Shown: one piece after another, positions 23,111 to 36,680 of the stretch
How the letters are laid out: every line of letters begins with the position of its first letter
How positions within the stretch are numbered: position 1 is the first letter of the stretch
Assembly (NCBI GenBank): GCA_022497155.1
Contig: MU385710.1
Location: forward strand, 124,001-188,000
Reading direction: 5' to 3'
Length of the DNA stretch: 64,000 nucleotides
From: Whalleya microplaca
Lineage: Eukaryota; Ascomycota; Sordariomycetes; Xylariales; Xylariaceae
Program-made: the position numbers and the translations under genes
Notes under the pieces: model-generated
Database searches by the model: none
What the model saw: only the letters and a program-made list of their open reading frames with translations
Told to the model about the DNA's origin: nothing

Positions 23111-24842
23111 TTAGCGTTGCTTTTGCTGGGCAAACAGTTCCGGGAAGTGCTCCTTGGCGTACTGTTCACAGGCCTAAGTTGGAAACGGTCAGTGCAAGAA
23201 CTGACTCGGACAACCCATAGATAACTGACCTTGGCTGGTTTGCCGACTTTCTGACCAATCGTCTTCCACTTGTTATTTTCATAGTCCTTAATCGCACTGA
23301 GCAGGGCCTGACTCTCATCTTCGGCAAATTCGGCGTAGTGCATATCCTGAACTATCATCAGCATCAAAATGTAGGAATATCTTTTGCAGTTATCATACCT
23401 TGTACCAATGCTTCTTAACACTACCTTCAGTTCGAGTGGGGAAGGTCTGTAACAAGTCAAGTCAGTCGTGGACTTAGATAATATTTACAATAGGCCAACC
23501 AACCTTGGCAATTTCGGCCCAACTATTTCCGGCATCTCTCATCTGCTTAAGACGCAACTCTTCAGCAGGGGTCCAGGGGGTATTTGTCCGGCTTTTCTTG
23601 GTCGGTGGCATGGAAACGGGAGTGGAGTTGGCGTCATCCGTAGCAGGAGCTGGCGGAGCGACCGGAGTCACTTGCGGCGGGGGTACAGCAATAGGTGCAG
23701 CAGCAGGAGCGGGAGTCGTCGGAACTGGAGCCGGGGCAGTGGTGGCAGCTACAGCCGCAGAAGAGGCGGTAGCTGTAACAGGCACATGTGGCTGCGGTTG
23801 TGGTTGCTGGTGCGGCTGCTGATGAGCCTGCTGGTTCGAGGGCGCGGCGCGCTTACGACCACGCGGCGCTGCAGCGGGTGCCGGGGTCGGGGTTGACTGC
23901 TGGGACGAGGGAGCCGTAGGCTGCGGGATCGTCATCGGAGGCGGCACCGGGGTGGCATGATGCTGTTGCGGTTGATGCGACTGCTGGTGCGGCTGGTGGT
24001 GCGGATGCTGGGGATGCGAACCATGTGGGGGCTGGTGTGTTTGGTTCTGGTGTTGTTGATGTTGAGCTAGGGGTTGGTGGTGCTGAGGATGGGCCTGATG
24101 CTGTTGGGCACCAGCGTTTGGCGGCTGTGGGGCATAACCAGTGAAGTCATTGCGACGAGACATGTCGGGCTGGTAAGTATGGCCGGAGCTGTATCACAGA
24201 ACAATGTTAGCCTGCCCATTCAGCTTGGTGTTGCTGGGAGGGACGACAGCAAGACACGACGCCAACATGGCTGCACAGCATTGGGGCTCGATGCCGACAA
24301 CTGTAAATAAAGCCAAGGACAGAGATGCCTTTCAGCTACAGAAGAGAACAAGGGTATCGACGCAAGTAGTATGCAGGAAGGTGACGCTGCTAGGGATCTG
24401 GGTGAAGGAAGCTATCACCAGGGCCCCGACACCCGTTGTGGAGTGGAAACAGGTTGGCCTAGTTCAATGCCTTCGAAACAGATCCATAATTGAGACAGCA
24501 GGTATACACCGGGTACATATAGGTCCATATCTTGTATACGACCAGGTCGTTCCAATATATGTATGTGTGTGTGTATGTATGTATGTATGTATGTATGTAT
24601 GTATGTATGTATGTATGTGTACGAGCCATCGGGGACAGACGAGGGGGGATGCAGAGATAGGGGGGAAGACCATGTGGATTTGGGGGACAACTTGGGTGAA
24701 CAAGCAGGGACGGGGTGGCAGGTACAGTACATAGAAACATAGGTAGACAGGAGAGAGGAGGTACTCACTGGATGTCATTTGCATGTTGAGTGGAGTTACC
24801 GTAGATGTACTCCGGCACGGGGCCGACCTGCCACTGCTGCAT
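23111..24842 (-). CDS. Q/H/P-rich protein with C-terminal Myb/SANT-like repeats (nuclear regulator), 5 exons
   Basis: Probable DNA-binding transcriptional regulator. Exons are 24769-24842, 23504-24188, 23399-23446, 23230-23346 and 23111-23173, giving 328 residues with all phases matching. Exon 1 starts MQQWQVGPVPEYIYGN. Residues about 38-205 are low-complexity, rich in Gln, His, Pro and Ala, with a basic patch PRGRKRA. The first Myb-like unit begins TPWTPAEELRLKQMRDAGNS (from about residue 228) and continues across two introns to GSVKKHWYKDM. A second conserved unit reads DESQALLSAIKDYENNKWKT and IGQKVGKPAKACEQYA. Intron 1 is 580 bp and contains a tetranucleotide microsatellite. The sequence TTTTCAG just 5' of the ATG suggests a further intron in the 5' UTR. 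The homologous family is conserved in Pezizomycotina; its targets are unknown to me. Confidence 0.88.
24559..24620. repeat. GTAT/GT microsatellite inside intron 1 of the Myb gene
   Basis: About 60 bp of (GTAT)n with a (GT)n interruption, reading TACA/AC on the transcript strand. It lies well inside the 580-bp intron and so does not touch coding sequence. Confidence 0.9.
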
Positions 24843-27600
24843 GATCTGAAAAGGGCAAACTAGCGTTAGCCAAACTTCCTTTACCAAGACTTCGTCCCGA
24901 TACAACACAAAAGGTCAAAGTTGCATAAATAGAGTTGAGGCTCGGAAAGGGAGGGAGAAGGAAAAAAAAAAAAAAAAAATGGAACTGAGCCCATGCAAGA
25001 GGAACCAAACTCGAGAATAGATAGGTAGGATAGGGTAGGGTAGGGTACAGTCAAAGTATGAGTCGCTCTATGCGGAAATACGGGAGGCGAGGTGACCGAG
25101 TGGAAGGCTGGTGGCTGGGACCGGGAAGGATGGGCTTTGGACGGGATGGGTTGGCAGTTTGGTGAGTGTGGCGGTACAGTTGACTTGAATCGTAAATAAA
25201 AAGTACCGCTACTGAAACACCAGACCAGACTAGACGGCCGTGAACTGGAGGGAAAAGTGTGTGTGGTAAATGAGGCAAAATGTGAGCAAGATTTACAGAG
25301 TATAGGAGCTGCCTATGTATCTGCGCATGTGCAGGAGAGGAGGGTGTTGGAGGGGCGAAGTAGTTGGCACAAAGTAGTACTGTAGCGGTTGGTTGTTGGT
25401 GGTTATGCAGTTGGAGCGTTGTTGACACGCCGGCGTCATCATCATGGTAGGGAGGATAGATGAATACATTGCAAGCTGCTTTGGGACAGGCAGATAGCTT
25501 GCCGTGTTTCCAGACGCGTCTACCATGGAAGCCATAGCGCGAATGATGGATATGGAATGATGACAATGTGAAATTGAAGTGGGGGATCTTGAGATCGCAA
25601 GGGAAGCAAGCAAGCTCGAGATGCGACAGTGGAAGAAAAGACAGAGACTTACGGGCGATCAAGCAAATATCAGTAGCGCATATAGGCGCGCAGGCGCGTG
25701 GTTTCGAAACTCTGTTCGTAGCTGTCGCGACACGGCGACAAGGCGACAAGGTGAGGAAGTATGGATGTTTGATGTTTTGTTCCTAGGCCTGGGCGGATGT
25801 ACGGTACAGCAGCGCAAGAGTAGAGTTACTATGCGAGTATCGGGTGTCGTGTTGTGGTATCGTCGATGCAAACACACACACTCGATCGATGTCGAGGCAA
25901 CTCTAAAGAGAGCGTCAAAGATACAAACGACGCGTCGCTCAACAAGTAACGAAGTATCCCGACAGGTCCAGCAGGCCAGGCAGGTAAGTAGAGACTTGCG
26001 CGCGCGATCTGCTGGGGTGAGACTGTTAGACACAGGTCCGTGGGTGTGATGAAGTAAGAAGTGAAGACAAGAGCGGTTTAGTCGGATTGGCTGGCTGGCC
26101 GGCTGGCAGTGGACTTGGAGTTTAAAAAAGCTGCAAGCTGGTGCAGTGCAGTCTACTGGTACTTGCAGTGCAGCAGCAGGTCAGGTCTTGTTGCAGCAAC
26201 AGGGAATACAAGGAATGTGTGAAGGAAGTATGGAAGTATGGAAGTATCGTGCCTTGACGAAGAAGTATTCTGTACTCTGACCTGTACGGAGTACCTCGAT
26301 TGGGAATTCAAAGTAGAGGGAACAACAGTGTCAAAGTTGGGTGCAAAGTGGATGGACGAGGGTGGGTGCAGATTCAACCTTGAAAGAAAAAAGGTGAAAG
26401 TAGAGGGAACCGATGGGGCTGCAGCGAGGTAGGGAAGGTAAGGTAAGTACAGAGTAGCTTCAATGTTCTTGCCCGTGCGCACAGACTACAGAGGTAGTTG
26501 GGCCGTGCACCTGAGGTATATATGTTGGCTCATGCACGGTGTATAAAATTTATCTTAGGTGGGACCAGGTGGGGGGGAAGAGACAGACACCTCGGATAGG
26601 ATGGGGGCGAGGGCGAAGTGACAAACAGCAGTCATAAGCATTGGAATTGAATTTCGAACAATGGATGGGACAAGAGCTGTGTGCGTGTGTGTGTGCGTGT
26701 GTAATTATGCGAATGTTTGTAGGTAAGGTAGATGTGCGCCTCCGCTTATAGGAATGGGGATGGTAACGAAGGTATGTATTCTTCTTCCTTCCCTTTTATT
26801 TTGTGACAGACCTGAGCGGTTGGAAATGAAATAATGATTGATGATGATGATGATGATGATGCTGATGTTGGATGCTGGATGCTGGATGCTGGATGCTGAT
26901 GTGTTGGTTCATTGGGATGGGATGGGATGGCAGGATGGGGGATGGTGTGGCGATTGTGCCAGCGGCCTTTGGTGGATCAGATCGGCATAAAATGAATAGG
27001 TCACAATACCTTTTTTTTTCCTTACCCTGTTTTTTATTGAGATTTATTTTTTGCCCTCTTCCCCAACTCGAAATCTCAATCTGTGAGATGAAAATCTACG
27101 GTTGGCAAGGAAGGTAGTTTCGTTTCTCCCGGGTAGCGCGACAGGTGATGGGCAAGTAACTTTCTTGAAGATCGGATTCCGACAGCTGAACAATGCAGGA
27201 AGTCGACTGGCCAGGACTCGGGATCTTGTCGATGACCCTTGGATGGTACTTTTGATGAAAGTATCGAGGGGCCTGGTGTCTCTCTTTCTCGTGTGTGGCC
27301 TGGGGTGTGTGGGTTCAGTACAAAGCGAAAAAGTGTGGAAAAGGTGGAAGATTCGACGGTATGCAGATGTCGCAGGTGGAAGTACCTTTAATTGATAAGC
27401 CCACCAATCCCCATGGCCCTGTATCGCCCGGCCTGATTGGCCGAGACTCGACAGGGTGGGTACCAAATCTCTTGGCAATTATGAACCGGTTTAATCCTTG
27501 TGGCCCGCCCTGCCTGCCCGCCTACTTCCGGGTCAAACTCTCGACTCTGCGACTTTCCAGAAGCCACCGGCGCAGTAATAACAGAGCGACTGCCCCATTA
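24843..27600. other. Microsatellite-rich upstream region of the Q/H-rich Myb gene
   Basis: No supported gene. It holds A18 at 24962-24979, GGGTA repeats near 25029-25046, GTGT/GCGT near 26682-26702 and GAAGTATG copies near 26223-26247. Long open frames, for example 25051-25749 on the minus strand, are low-complexity CA/CT-rich translations without family likeness. The composition fits a long, probably intron-containing 5' UTR and promoter for the gene starting at 24842. Confidence 0.5.
26831..26903. repeat. Compound microsatellite (GAT)n then (GCTGGAT)n
   Basis: Tandem GAT triplets at about 26836-26860 pass into four near-perfect 7-mers (GGATGCT). A GGGAT pentamer tract follows at about 26915-26929. 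It is non-coding in context. Confidence 0.9.
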
Positions 27601-30600
27601 CCACTAGGAACATTGTGCTGACTGCGACACGTGATAGGGTTCTTTTCTTCGCATGAGCTTTCCCATTTGGTATTTACTGCTGCTAGATCTACATGGAGGC
27701 ATGTAGTTCATGCAATTTGTACTATGTATACGGCTGTTTCTAATATTGAAAGTACTGGTATTCTTCTAGTTACTGTCCTTCAATTCTCATAAACTACTTA
27801 AGGTACAGTAGTTAGTTACTTTGCTTATACCTCAACTACATGTATGCACAGACATATGCGATATGTAGCAACATCTAGATTATATTCGTTTTTGTATAGG
27901 AACTCGGGCTATTTGTTTTTTAGTCTCTTGCTCCATAGAATGACTTCAATTGCAGAGGTACGGTTACCAATAATGTACATAGTAGTTGGTGATCTTACGG
28001 TAGAAGAGACTATTCCCTTCAGGATCGATAATACACAACCCTTGCCATTGAATCAGAGAGATAATATCTGCTGCATCTATGAACAGGCCCCAAAGTTGAA
28101 GATGCATTGTACCTGATACGAGCTGATGCAGAAGCTGTTGAATTATATGGGTAGCTAGTTAGAAGCCTCTCTATGTATACTGTATGCATGATCACAAGGC
28201 ATAGAGTGACCTAGTACAAGGCTCTTTACATAGTAAAAGATAAGCTGTCTAAAAAGGTGATCAATACCTTGTTTTGGTCGGCTCCTATATAGAGTTGTAG
28301 ATACAGGGCAGACCAGAGAGAATAAGTGCATGGACGTCGACCTAATCTACATGTACTAATCTACTTTGGAGAGTGGTTACTGGTCTTAAGGTTCCTCACT
28401 ACGTACTAGTATAAGCAGGAAATGTGGCTGGTGAGGTATGTAACTCACTTATACGCACAGAGTACCAACCATTGACCATGTCAACCACGTTATTAAGAGC
28501 TAGCATTATGGAGTATAAACCTAGATTATCTTAAAATCTAGATCTATTGACAAGTACCAATCCACAACCCACGCATACTCTACAATTATTAGTCGAGTTG
28601 TATTTTATGTACGTACTATAGTACTATGTAAAAGAACCTTGAAACTGTGGTGCTGCGCTAGTCAATGTGCCCCAGCATACCAATGCATGTTACCTCTCTA
28701 TCAACATCAGCACGTACATACGTAAAAGCAATATCCATAAAATAAGCATTGTTATCTACGGCTATACATAGCATCAAGATTCGTTCCTTGGGGTACCTAG
28801 ACGAGAGCTTAAATCCTAATGCCCACCTGCAGGCATATATACACAGTAGAGTAGACGTTTTGCGACGTTCGCAAAGGGAATCATTGACATCTACATATAA
28901 TCCAGGAGCCAGCCAGCTGACCAGCCTACCTAGTCGATAGTCACCCTAGATGGGGCTCAGTTTGGGTCAAGATGCCAAGCCGCGCGCGAGGTCGGAGCCC
29001 CGACCTACCTGACCAAGTATCGCTACTTCGCCCCGCAGTACACACATCCTCACGATACCTCGAAGGCTAGTCCCGCAGGTACCTATATGAGCGGGTACGA
29101 AGCACGAAGTGCAATGCAATGCAGCCTCGCGGTTACCATAATATTAAACGTGTGGTTTATTCTCCCAGGTCCCTTGTGACGGTCTATCCATGTCTGTTTT
29201 AGCTTCCTGGGTTCTATGTAGCGGTGGCGAGCGACCTACCTACTCCTCATCTCTTTATATAAGTTTCACACCGACTATCAAGGTTGCTTCACAGGAGGCT
29301 CCTATATAATCTCAAGTGAGCAGATGAGACGTCTCGGTCAGAATGTCTACAGCTCATCAGTATCCTTTTATGGTCGTGCTTTTTCTACATACTCAGAAAT
29401 GAGGATGTGAGCTACGGTAGTGAATGTCTTGTCCGACATCCTTCATGCAGACTCATGGCATGATGCTATCCCAGGCATTGCACAGGTGCAACATAGCAAT
29501 TCACTGGTTCAAATTACCGTTAGGATACTGATCACGGGATGGAGAGCGGTTTGCCAGGCGTTCACATGCATGAAACGGGAGCACAGGTACGTGGTAATAC
29601 CCAACTCGCACTCAATAGAAACAGGGAACTCACCTGTGGAAATGTTACGACAAGTATGCTGGCTTTAAACAACACGAGACTACTGTATAAGATGTAGATC
29701 ACCTAATAATAGTGTATTGCTGTGAGAGTAACTTGAACTTAGCACAATTCATTCGCACTTTTGAGATGCTTCATTCATCAAACCTTAGTATAAGAGTTGA
29801 GTTGACCTCCGCCTAATGGGCTATCATGAAAGCCTTGAGAGTTACTGCTATCTTATATACTTCCTAGTTTAACCGACGACTTCTGACTACCTAGCAGTAT
29901 CTAGGCCATAATATTCACAAGCGAACCGTAAACTATACCTACGATCAACATCTTAGTATATATACTTGGCGTCAACCTCAACATAAGTCGGCCCAACATA
30001 GTGCAAAAGGCTACTACTTGATGCTGATCACGAACTGAGACTATGTGGAACCCGATGTGATGTGAGCATAAGAATAATTATACCCTATCGATCAACGGCT
30101 AAGTAATTCCAAGCCAAGAGGAATGGGAGCGTATGTGATGCTGCCGTGAGTATACTTGGTATGGCCCCTACTTGACATAGATTCAATAAGGCATATTAGC
30201 AATCAGGTAGTTCATACGTGAGCGTTGGAAGAGTTTTGCTTCTCAGGTGCAAGTCGCAAGCAGTGTACGCTCTGCTCACAAGACATCGAGAGCGGCTTAC
30301 CACGTATACTGTAACACAAAAGAACTGAATGGAGATATTTCGAGTATTAATAATAAACAAAGACTCGCCCATGAGGTTATGAAAAATCAACGTTGTCCTG
30401 CCACCTAGAGAGTTGACTGATAAGATTTTAGGTCCTGCTACATGGCCCTGAAGCATAGGATCGAGCCACCTCGAAGGAACCTCTTGACACGTTGAAAATG
30501 GAAATAGCAAGGTGGATTTCAACTTCAGTTCATGAGAAATCCCCCCTTGAGTAATTAAATGAAACAGTAATTGAAAGAATAAATAGAACAATCCGAGTGA

Positions 30601-31379
30601 ATCCTCTATATGATTACCTCAGCCATGGTGTTTGGGCCGGAAAACTTATAGGAGTAAGCGAACCAGTGTACCGGAAGCGTTAGGGTTACACCAATACAAT
30701 TATCAAATGTCGCCACGGTTATGACTTGTAAGATATGAGGTAGACTGAAAGCCCTACACTGAGATAAAAATTTGGAAAATCATCGTACCACCTTGAAACT
30801 ATACCGAGCCAAAGAGCTCTAGATCTGGTTCACTGACCTGAGTAACCTAAGAACCTGGGATATGTCAGAAAATCGAGTTCAAGCAATCACTTCAAGAGAA
30901 TCATCTTAATAGGCTCCGGTACGAGATCATGCGATTGAGGATCTGAGACTGGCCTTTCTGGGATCGGAACTTGGCAGGTGTTGCTCATAACTCGAGCAAC
31001 TATTGGGAACGCTTGGCAATGATGGAAAATGAATGCCAGTTTATACTAAGGAAGCGAGGAAGTCTTCTAACTCGCCTATTTCAGAGCCTAAATAGTAGAT
31101 ATCCTCAGATCAGCTCGGCCACGGGGCTGAAAAGAGAAGACGACTGTAGAACATTCGTTTGAGGTGCAGATAGACAAGCAAGTCACTTCAAGCCACATCG
31201 TCGGCTGTAAATGCCCTCGCATGGTGAGCCGAAGAGACGGTAGAAACAATCTAGCAGGACGCTTGTCAACGTGTGCTTTCAATGCATGCACGAATGTATG
31301 GCAGGACGTGACGGGCCTCGACCATCAAGCCCATTCCCATCTCAGCAGGGCGAGCCAATCGTTCGGTAAACAACTCGTT
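27601..31379. other. AT-rich gene-free tract
   Basis: About 3.8 kb with short, scattered open frames and no family likeness on either strand. TACCTA/GTACAT-type words are frequent and stop codons dense. The texture fits decayed, possibly RIP-mutated DNA, but I cannot identify a source element. Confidence 0.5.
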
Positions 31380-32300
31380 CGTTCTTGAGGCTCTGTAACT
31401 ACGCCGCAGTTACCGCAAGTGTGCACTCCGTGCTCCCTGCATTTCGGGAACGCGTCCGGGAGGCACAGCGGCACAAATTGAAACGGGCCACGCTCGGAAG
31501 GATTCGCACGCGTGGGCTAGCCTCCATTTCCAAGGTCAATTGGGAAGGCAATTGCCTGATCTGGCGAGGTTGGTATGAATTCGGCCTTGACATCCTCGGC
31601 AAGTTCGCTATCGCGAAAATCAGGCGAGGATTTGCCGCACGAAGCAATCGCTGTCTGTAGTGGATGGCCAACGGGGCCTCGAGGGCGCGAGATGAAACAT
31701 CTCTCTAGCGGAGAGCAAGATAGAGGGTCTGTCTCCCTCCGGCCTCCGCGGACTGGGTAGAGACAAGCTTCAGCGGGCCGTCGATGCGGGAGCGGGTTGC
31801 CCACGCCAGACAATAAGAGCGGATGGTGCGCACTCATAGACCACCGCTGCCTCCGTCATTCATCCCATCTTTGCACACTCCTGAGATCGTAGATGGTTAG
31901 AATATGCACGAAGGTCCACGTCGCGGTCGCGTGCGACTGCCTGGCTGCCTCCAGCGACGCTGCACCTTACGAAGCGGGCTCGTCATCTGGTCTTTCATAA
32001 GGCCAGATCATCTGCGCGGCTAAGCCGCAATCGACGACTTCCGACACGGCGTTTTCATGCGTTTTATTTCTCGGGATGAGGTCACGATGGCGGTGCTGAG
32101 GGACTGAAACTGGGGAGGTCACAGGCTGTCGGATCGCAGTTTGAGATGTGCGGCTCTGGGCTTGTCTGGGGTATGGTGGTCCGCGGAACTTCCCTTTGGG
32201 TTATGTTTAGTGTGGGTGCAGGGGATCAAACGCTGGGTACGGGGATGATGAATAGTAAGCGAGCGAATTAAAGTGTCGACCCCTGCCCCGGCACTCCATG
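31380..32300. other. GC-richer island within the AT-rich tract
   Basis: Composition changes sharply near 31380 and back near 32300. Several overlapping open frames (for example 31385-31660 plus and 31517-31837 minus) exist, but none carries a motif I recognise, and no splice model joins them convincingly. It may be a gene fragment, an unrecognised gene or inserted DNA. Confidence 0.4.
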
Positions 32301-35300
32301 CACGACATGGCCATTACCAACCATTACATGTTCGATAGTTGAATCTTGGTTGGGAAACGTGAGTCTAGAATGTTGCTACCCCAGATAAGGCTACGTAGAA
32401 CGTTTGCGTACAACCACGCTGCGACAGGTTTAACGAAGAAAGGTGGCCTATATGTAGAGAGGGTATATCATCCATCTCATCACCTGTCCCCGACGAGGCA
32501 TCAGAGATCAAGAAGATGGGTTGTATGTAGTGATATTCTCAGTAATAAGCTCATTGCAGTGGCGCAGTTCGTTAATGGCTTAGACATGTCTATAAGTGCT
32601 CAATAACATACCTAACTACCGGCCCTACACTAATAATCCAGACAGTCTCATCCTCGTGAGAAGGAGTCACCAGGTTACTGCTATATCAGATTGAGAAATA
32701 TATGAAGATCTATGCTCACAATCGTAAATGTGGTAGACTACATTAGTAACGTGATTTCAAAGTATCGACAAAGCCTCCTATCGCATATACTTCTAGTATA
32801 TAAAGAACTCCAGAGATACTTTCAGGGTATGAGATGAACGGCTATGCTTGATGCAAATCGCGAACGACGATTACCTGAATCCTGCGTGACGATCTTTATT
32901 ATCTGCAATGCATGAAAAATCATGGGCGTTTGGGAATGAGGTATGAGTTTGTGGACGTTGTTGTTTAGGATATATGAGGTGGATTTACTTGAGGCTTATT
33001 TTTGCTACATTGTTGTCTATATGGAGTTGGATCGTCCTCGAGTGAAGCTATATTTTCGCATAATTATTTACGAATATAAGAGTTTCGGCTTGATTAGTTA
33101 TCTCCATGTGGGCTACCTCAAAGGATCTTCCCTTCTCATCTAAAGCGACAACTTGAGCCGATAATTATTCATGCTATAATATGAGGCCCGCATCATATCC
33201 TCATGATCAAGACATGAGACTAGAACGAGGATGTTGGTACAGGGAACTGGAGTCGACGATCTACTTACATTAGAAACGAATGGACCCTGAAGAGTCATCT
33301 TTTGAAGAAAGAATCATTGGTCGAATATTGTAAAAAGAAAAAATGTACTTTTGCTGAGAAGAGCTAGTTCACGTGGTTGCATAGTGACACGTTATGAGCA
33401 TGGGAATGGTCGCATGTCAGATCTACAGGCGCCAGGGCCTAATCTTATAGTCTTGCAAGTGATAGAAGGCGATCTCGGTTGCGCTAAAGTGTTGTAACAA
33501 TTCGCAACGTTTCCTATTTCCTTTTGAGATGGCAAGAACGAAGACTTGTTGTGTCGAGAACACCAGCCACATTGTTTGAGGTTACAAGAACTGTCCCAGA
33601 CGGTAATAGGACGCAACACAAGAATCAAGGTCTAGTAAGGAAACTGCTGTAGGATGCAACGTGTTAGCTGTGGTGACCAACGGCAACACATACTGAATAT
33701 GAACAAGACTATTGGAGCCGAGGTGCGCGATATACTCCACGACAACATCGTCAACTCGTTCAAAATGGCTCAATAGAGAACGTGGTCCGCATCGAGGTTT
33801 CGTCTACCGCCGCTACTTTGCCATTTGTGTTTGAGATAATTCAGCTCACTCGTTGTTTTGTTCCGAGATCACCAAGATGTTTGGCAACTCTCTTCCGTTA
33901 CTCGAGACATACCCCACCTTTTGAGGCTATCGGAGTCGCAAGTTCATGGCAAGAAGAGGATGTCGTAAGTAGACGATGAGTTAGATAAACCATAGTCGGT
34001 GAACCAACGGGACCCTTGCCGAAGCTTATCGGCTATTGTGCATTAGCTTCGTCCCAGGTGTTCAAGATGTGTCTCGTGCACTTTCGGCTTTCGGAACCTG
34101 AATATTGGGTAACGCCCAGGATTCATCGACTAAACACCCTAGACACTCTGACGTGCTTGGTATCCTAGAATTCTGGCCTAGTCTAGCGTTGCGCGACACA
34201 GTAACGAGCACGATAGATCGACGTCAGCCTCGAAAGTAAGGGTCTCTGATAAAAACATATCAATCGCCGCTAAACAACAATGCTGACATACTAGATAGGC
34301 GGTGTACTTTTTATCGACAAGGGCTGATACCGAGATGAGATTTTTCTCAATTCCTAGTGGGTTTCAAGGGCATTAAGGCAATGACAGGAATGCGTTCCTA
34401 CATACATCAACTAAAGAACCGATTCGCTGGGCTACGACTAATAGAAGTGCCGATACCAAAGACAAGACTTACCATTACTATGTGCTTGTAGGTGCAACTT
34501 CGTCCTTGATCTGTAGAATGCATACCTAGTCGCAGAAGTTGATAACTCTTCAATATGCAGAGACGATGGCAAAATGCTCCCGTACACGGAAATCGGCAAT
34601 ACATACAAGAAAAGGTGACTAGAACTTGTTTCAAAAAATCAAACAAGCTAGTTTAAGTTACATTTTACATATGAGAAATGAGGGGTCTGGCTGGAACCTG
34701 GAACATTGGCTAAAGCTCGGCTTCTTAGCAACTATCGGGAGGAGGGAGTATAAACCCGATTTACAATGTTTGATGATAGAGGCTCTTGAGCAAGAAACAA
34801 CGTCAGGGGAAAAGTTATACATATTATGTCGATGAGGTTTGAGTTCTTAACTAGCAGGTGGGCTCAGCAAAAAGTCGCACACCTTCACGGACACACCAGG
34901 TATTCATAAATGCATATTAATTCTTCCAAGCATAGAAAGAAAATAATAAAAATATCATAATAATATTTGAAGGCACTACTTTCTTATTGATAGTATTTTT
35001 ATTTTAATTACGAAGGCTGTCACCTTAAACGTGTTGTTTTTAATCTGTTGGAATTTGGCATGTATGCGACTTTTTGCTGAGCTACCCTGACTAGGTAGTA
35101 GGAAAAGGAGCCGCTTGACAAAAAGGGGAAAGGGGGGTTTTGAAATTCCACACTGACCAGGGGCTCCAGGGGTCAGAAATAAAACCACCAATAAAGAACC
35201 CTGTCAACTCAATAAGCGCGTCTCTGTAACACATTGAAGCAACGACGTCAAACGTCAAGACACGGACTTAGACCCTTTCTCTTCTACCTTGGACGACATG

Positions 35301-36680
35301 AGACCGCCTCGATACCTCTGTTCCTCTACGTCTAGCAGCCATAGATTAGGTACCGCCTTGGTCTATTATGCGTTATCGAAATGCTAAACACGCCTTGCAG
35401 CTTTACGAACTGGGTCTCCGACAGACACGATGACGAGAAGACCGCCGACCAAATACTACCTCACATCAGTCAATCGAGTCTAGAGGACAAACAAGCCTAG
35501 GAATGGCCCGATGCCGAAACGAGCAAGGTCCTCGAGGACCCTCTGGCGCAATGCGCAGAAGCGGATGAAAAAAACAACAAAAGTGGACATATCATCTAGT
35601 TCTAGATGCCTTTGGCAGGTAGTCTGTCATCGTATACATAGTACAGCCTCGGTTTGGGTTGTATTGGGAATAAGCTCATGGTACGAGTGTAGTGGAGCAA
35701 CCTTTTACCTACTACTATTTATGTATGCAACAGCGGGCATACTCCACTGCTGGGGTTAAGCTTCGGAACATGAAATCGATCCTCGAAGCGGCGTCCCACT
35801 ACGATGACCTTGACTCGGTTCGGTATCTGTGTTTGTATGTATGGCCTCTGGGCTTGTCCGCCTTGCAACTAGGTTGTCCTTGATATCCAGGTTTTGAGTT
35901 GGAAGTAAACCGTACACGGCGGCTCACCGCACATCCTCTTCACTCAGCATTCTTACGAGCCGGGGTTGTTGTTTTGAATCGATGTAAATGGATGGCAACC
36001 CAGCGGATCAGTCCAAGGTTATGCTTCTCATCTTGTCGCATCCACTCCATCTTAAGCTTTTGACACAGGGCTATAGTCCACGATGTGATTGTAAGGTGTG
36101 GTAGTGCCCACCCCGGTCCTGGTTCGTTTTGACTACCAAGACCATGAGGCAGATGTGCATTATTGTTTTATTATCTGGCTTTCTCCCCTTCTCTTTTACA
36201 TTTTCCTCTTGTTTTGTTCCCTTCTACCACCACATAGATTTTACGTCTGTATCTATCACGACGTTGTTGCGCGCCTCTTTCTTTCCTTTCTTCGCAGCTA
36301 GCGACCACTCTCTTTTATTGCCCAACTGGCTTGGCTGCTTACACTCTTTTGAACAACTACCTTCGTCGTTAGTGTAATCTAGTCTTGCTTATAAACCGCC
36401 CCTTCGATTCGAAACAGTTCTGGTTTATCCGTCCAAACTCCGTAGAAGTGACGACTACGAACACCCTAATTGGATCAGCAAATAATTCACTAGGGATATC
36501 GAGAGTCTGGAATAACCGAATCGAGTCGATTGGAAGATACCCGGTCTTGTTGGGCAATTTTCGATTCTTGAAGCAGCGTGGTCTGCCTATTTTACCCGAA
36601 CCCTTTTTATAACTTCGATTCGTTGAGGCCGCACCGTCTATATCACCCAAAACTATATCATTCTGCCTTAACACCCCAAC
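32301..36680. other. AT-rich tract with few coding relics, ending in the 5' region of the SANT-like gene
   Basis: No intact gene is supported. A coding-like relic lies at 35345-35599 (separate entry). The last 600 bp (about 36080-36680) are T/C-rich and probably hold the promoter and leader of the gene at 36681. Confidence 0.5.
35345..35599 (+). pseudogene. Coding-like relic of unknown family with one internal stop
   Basis: An 84-codon reading with protein-like, charged composition (SFTNWVSDRHDDEKTADQIL, then EWPDAETSKVLEDPLAQ) is interrupted by a TAG at 35498-35500 and ends at TAG 35597. The stop could derive from CAG by C-to-T change. There is no flanking start or clear splice structure. 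I do not recognise the family. Confidence 0.35.

Noticed and set aside
25051..25749. 232-codon minus-strand open frame upstream of the Myb gene
   Set aside because: Low-complexity Pro/His/Ser translation of CA/CT-rich DNA, with no motif and no splice context; more likely 5' UTR.
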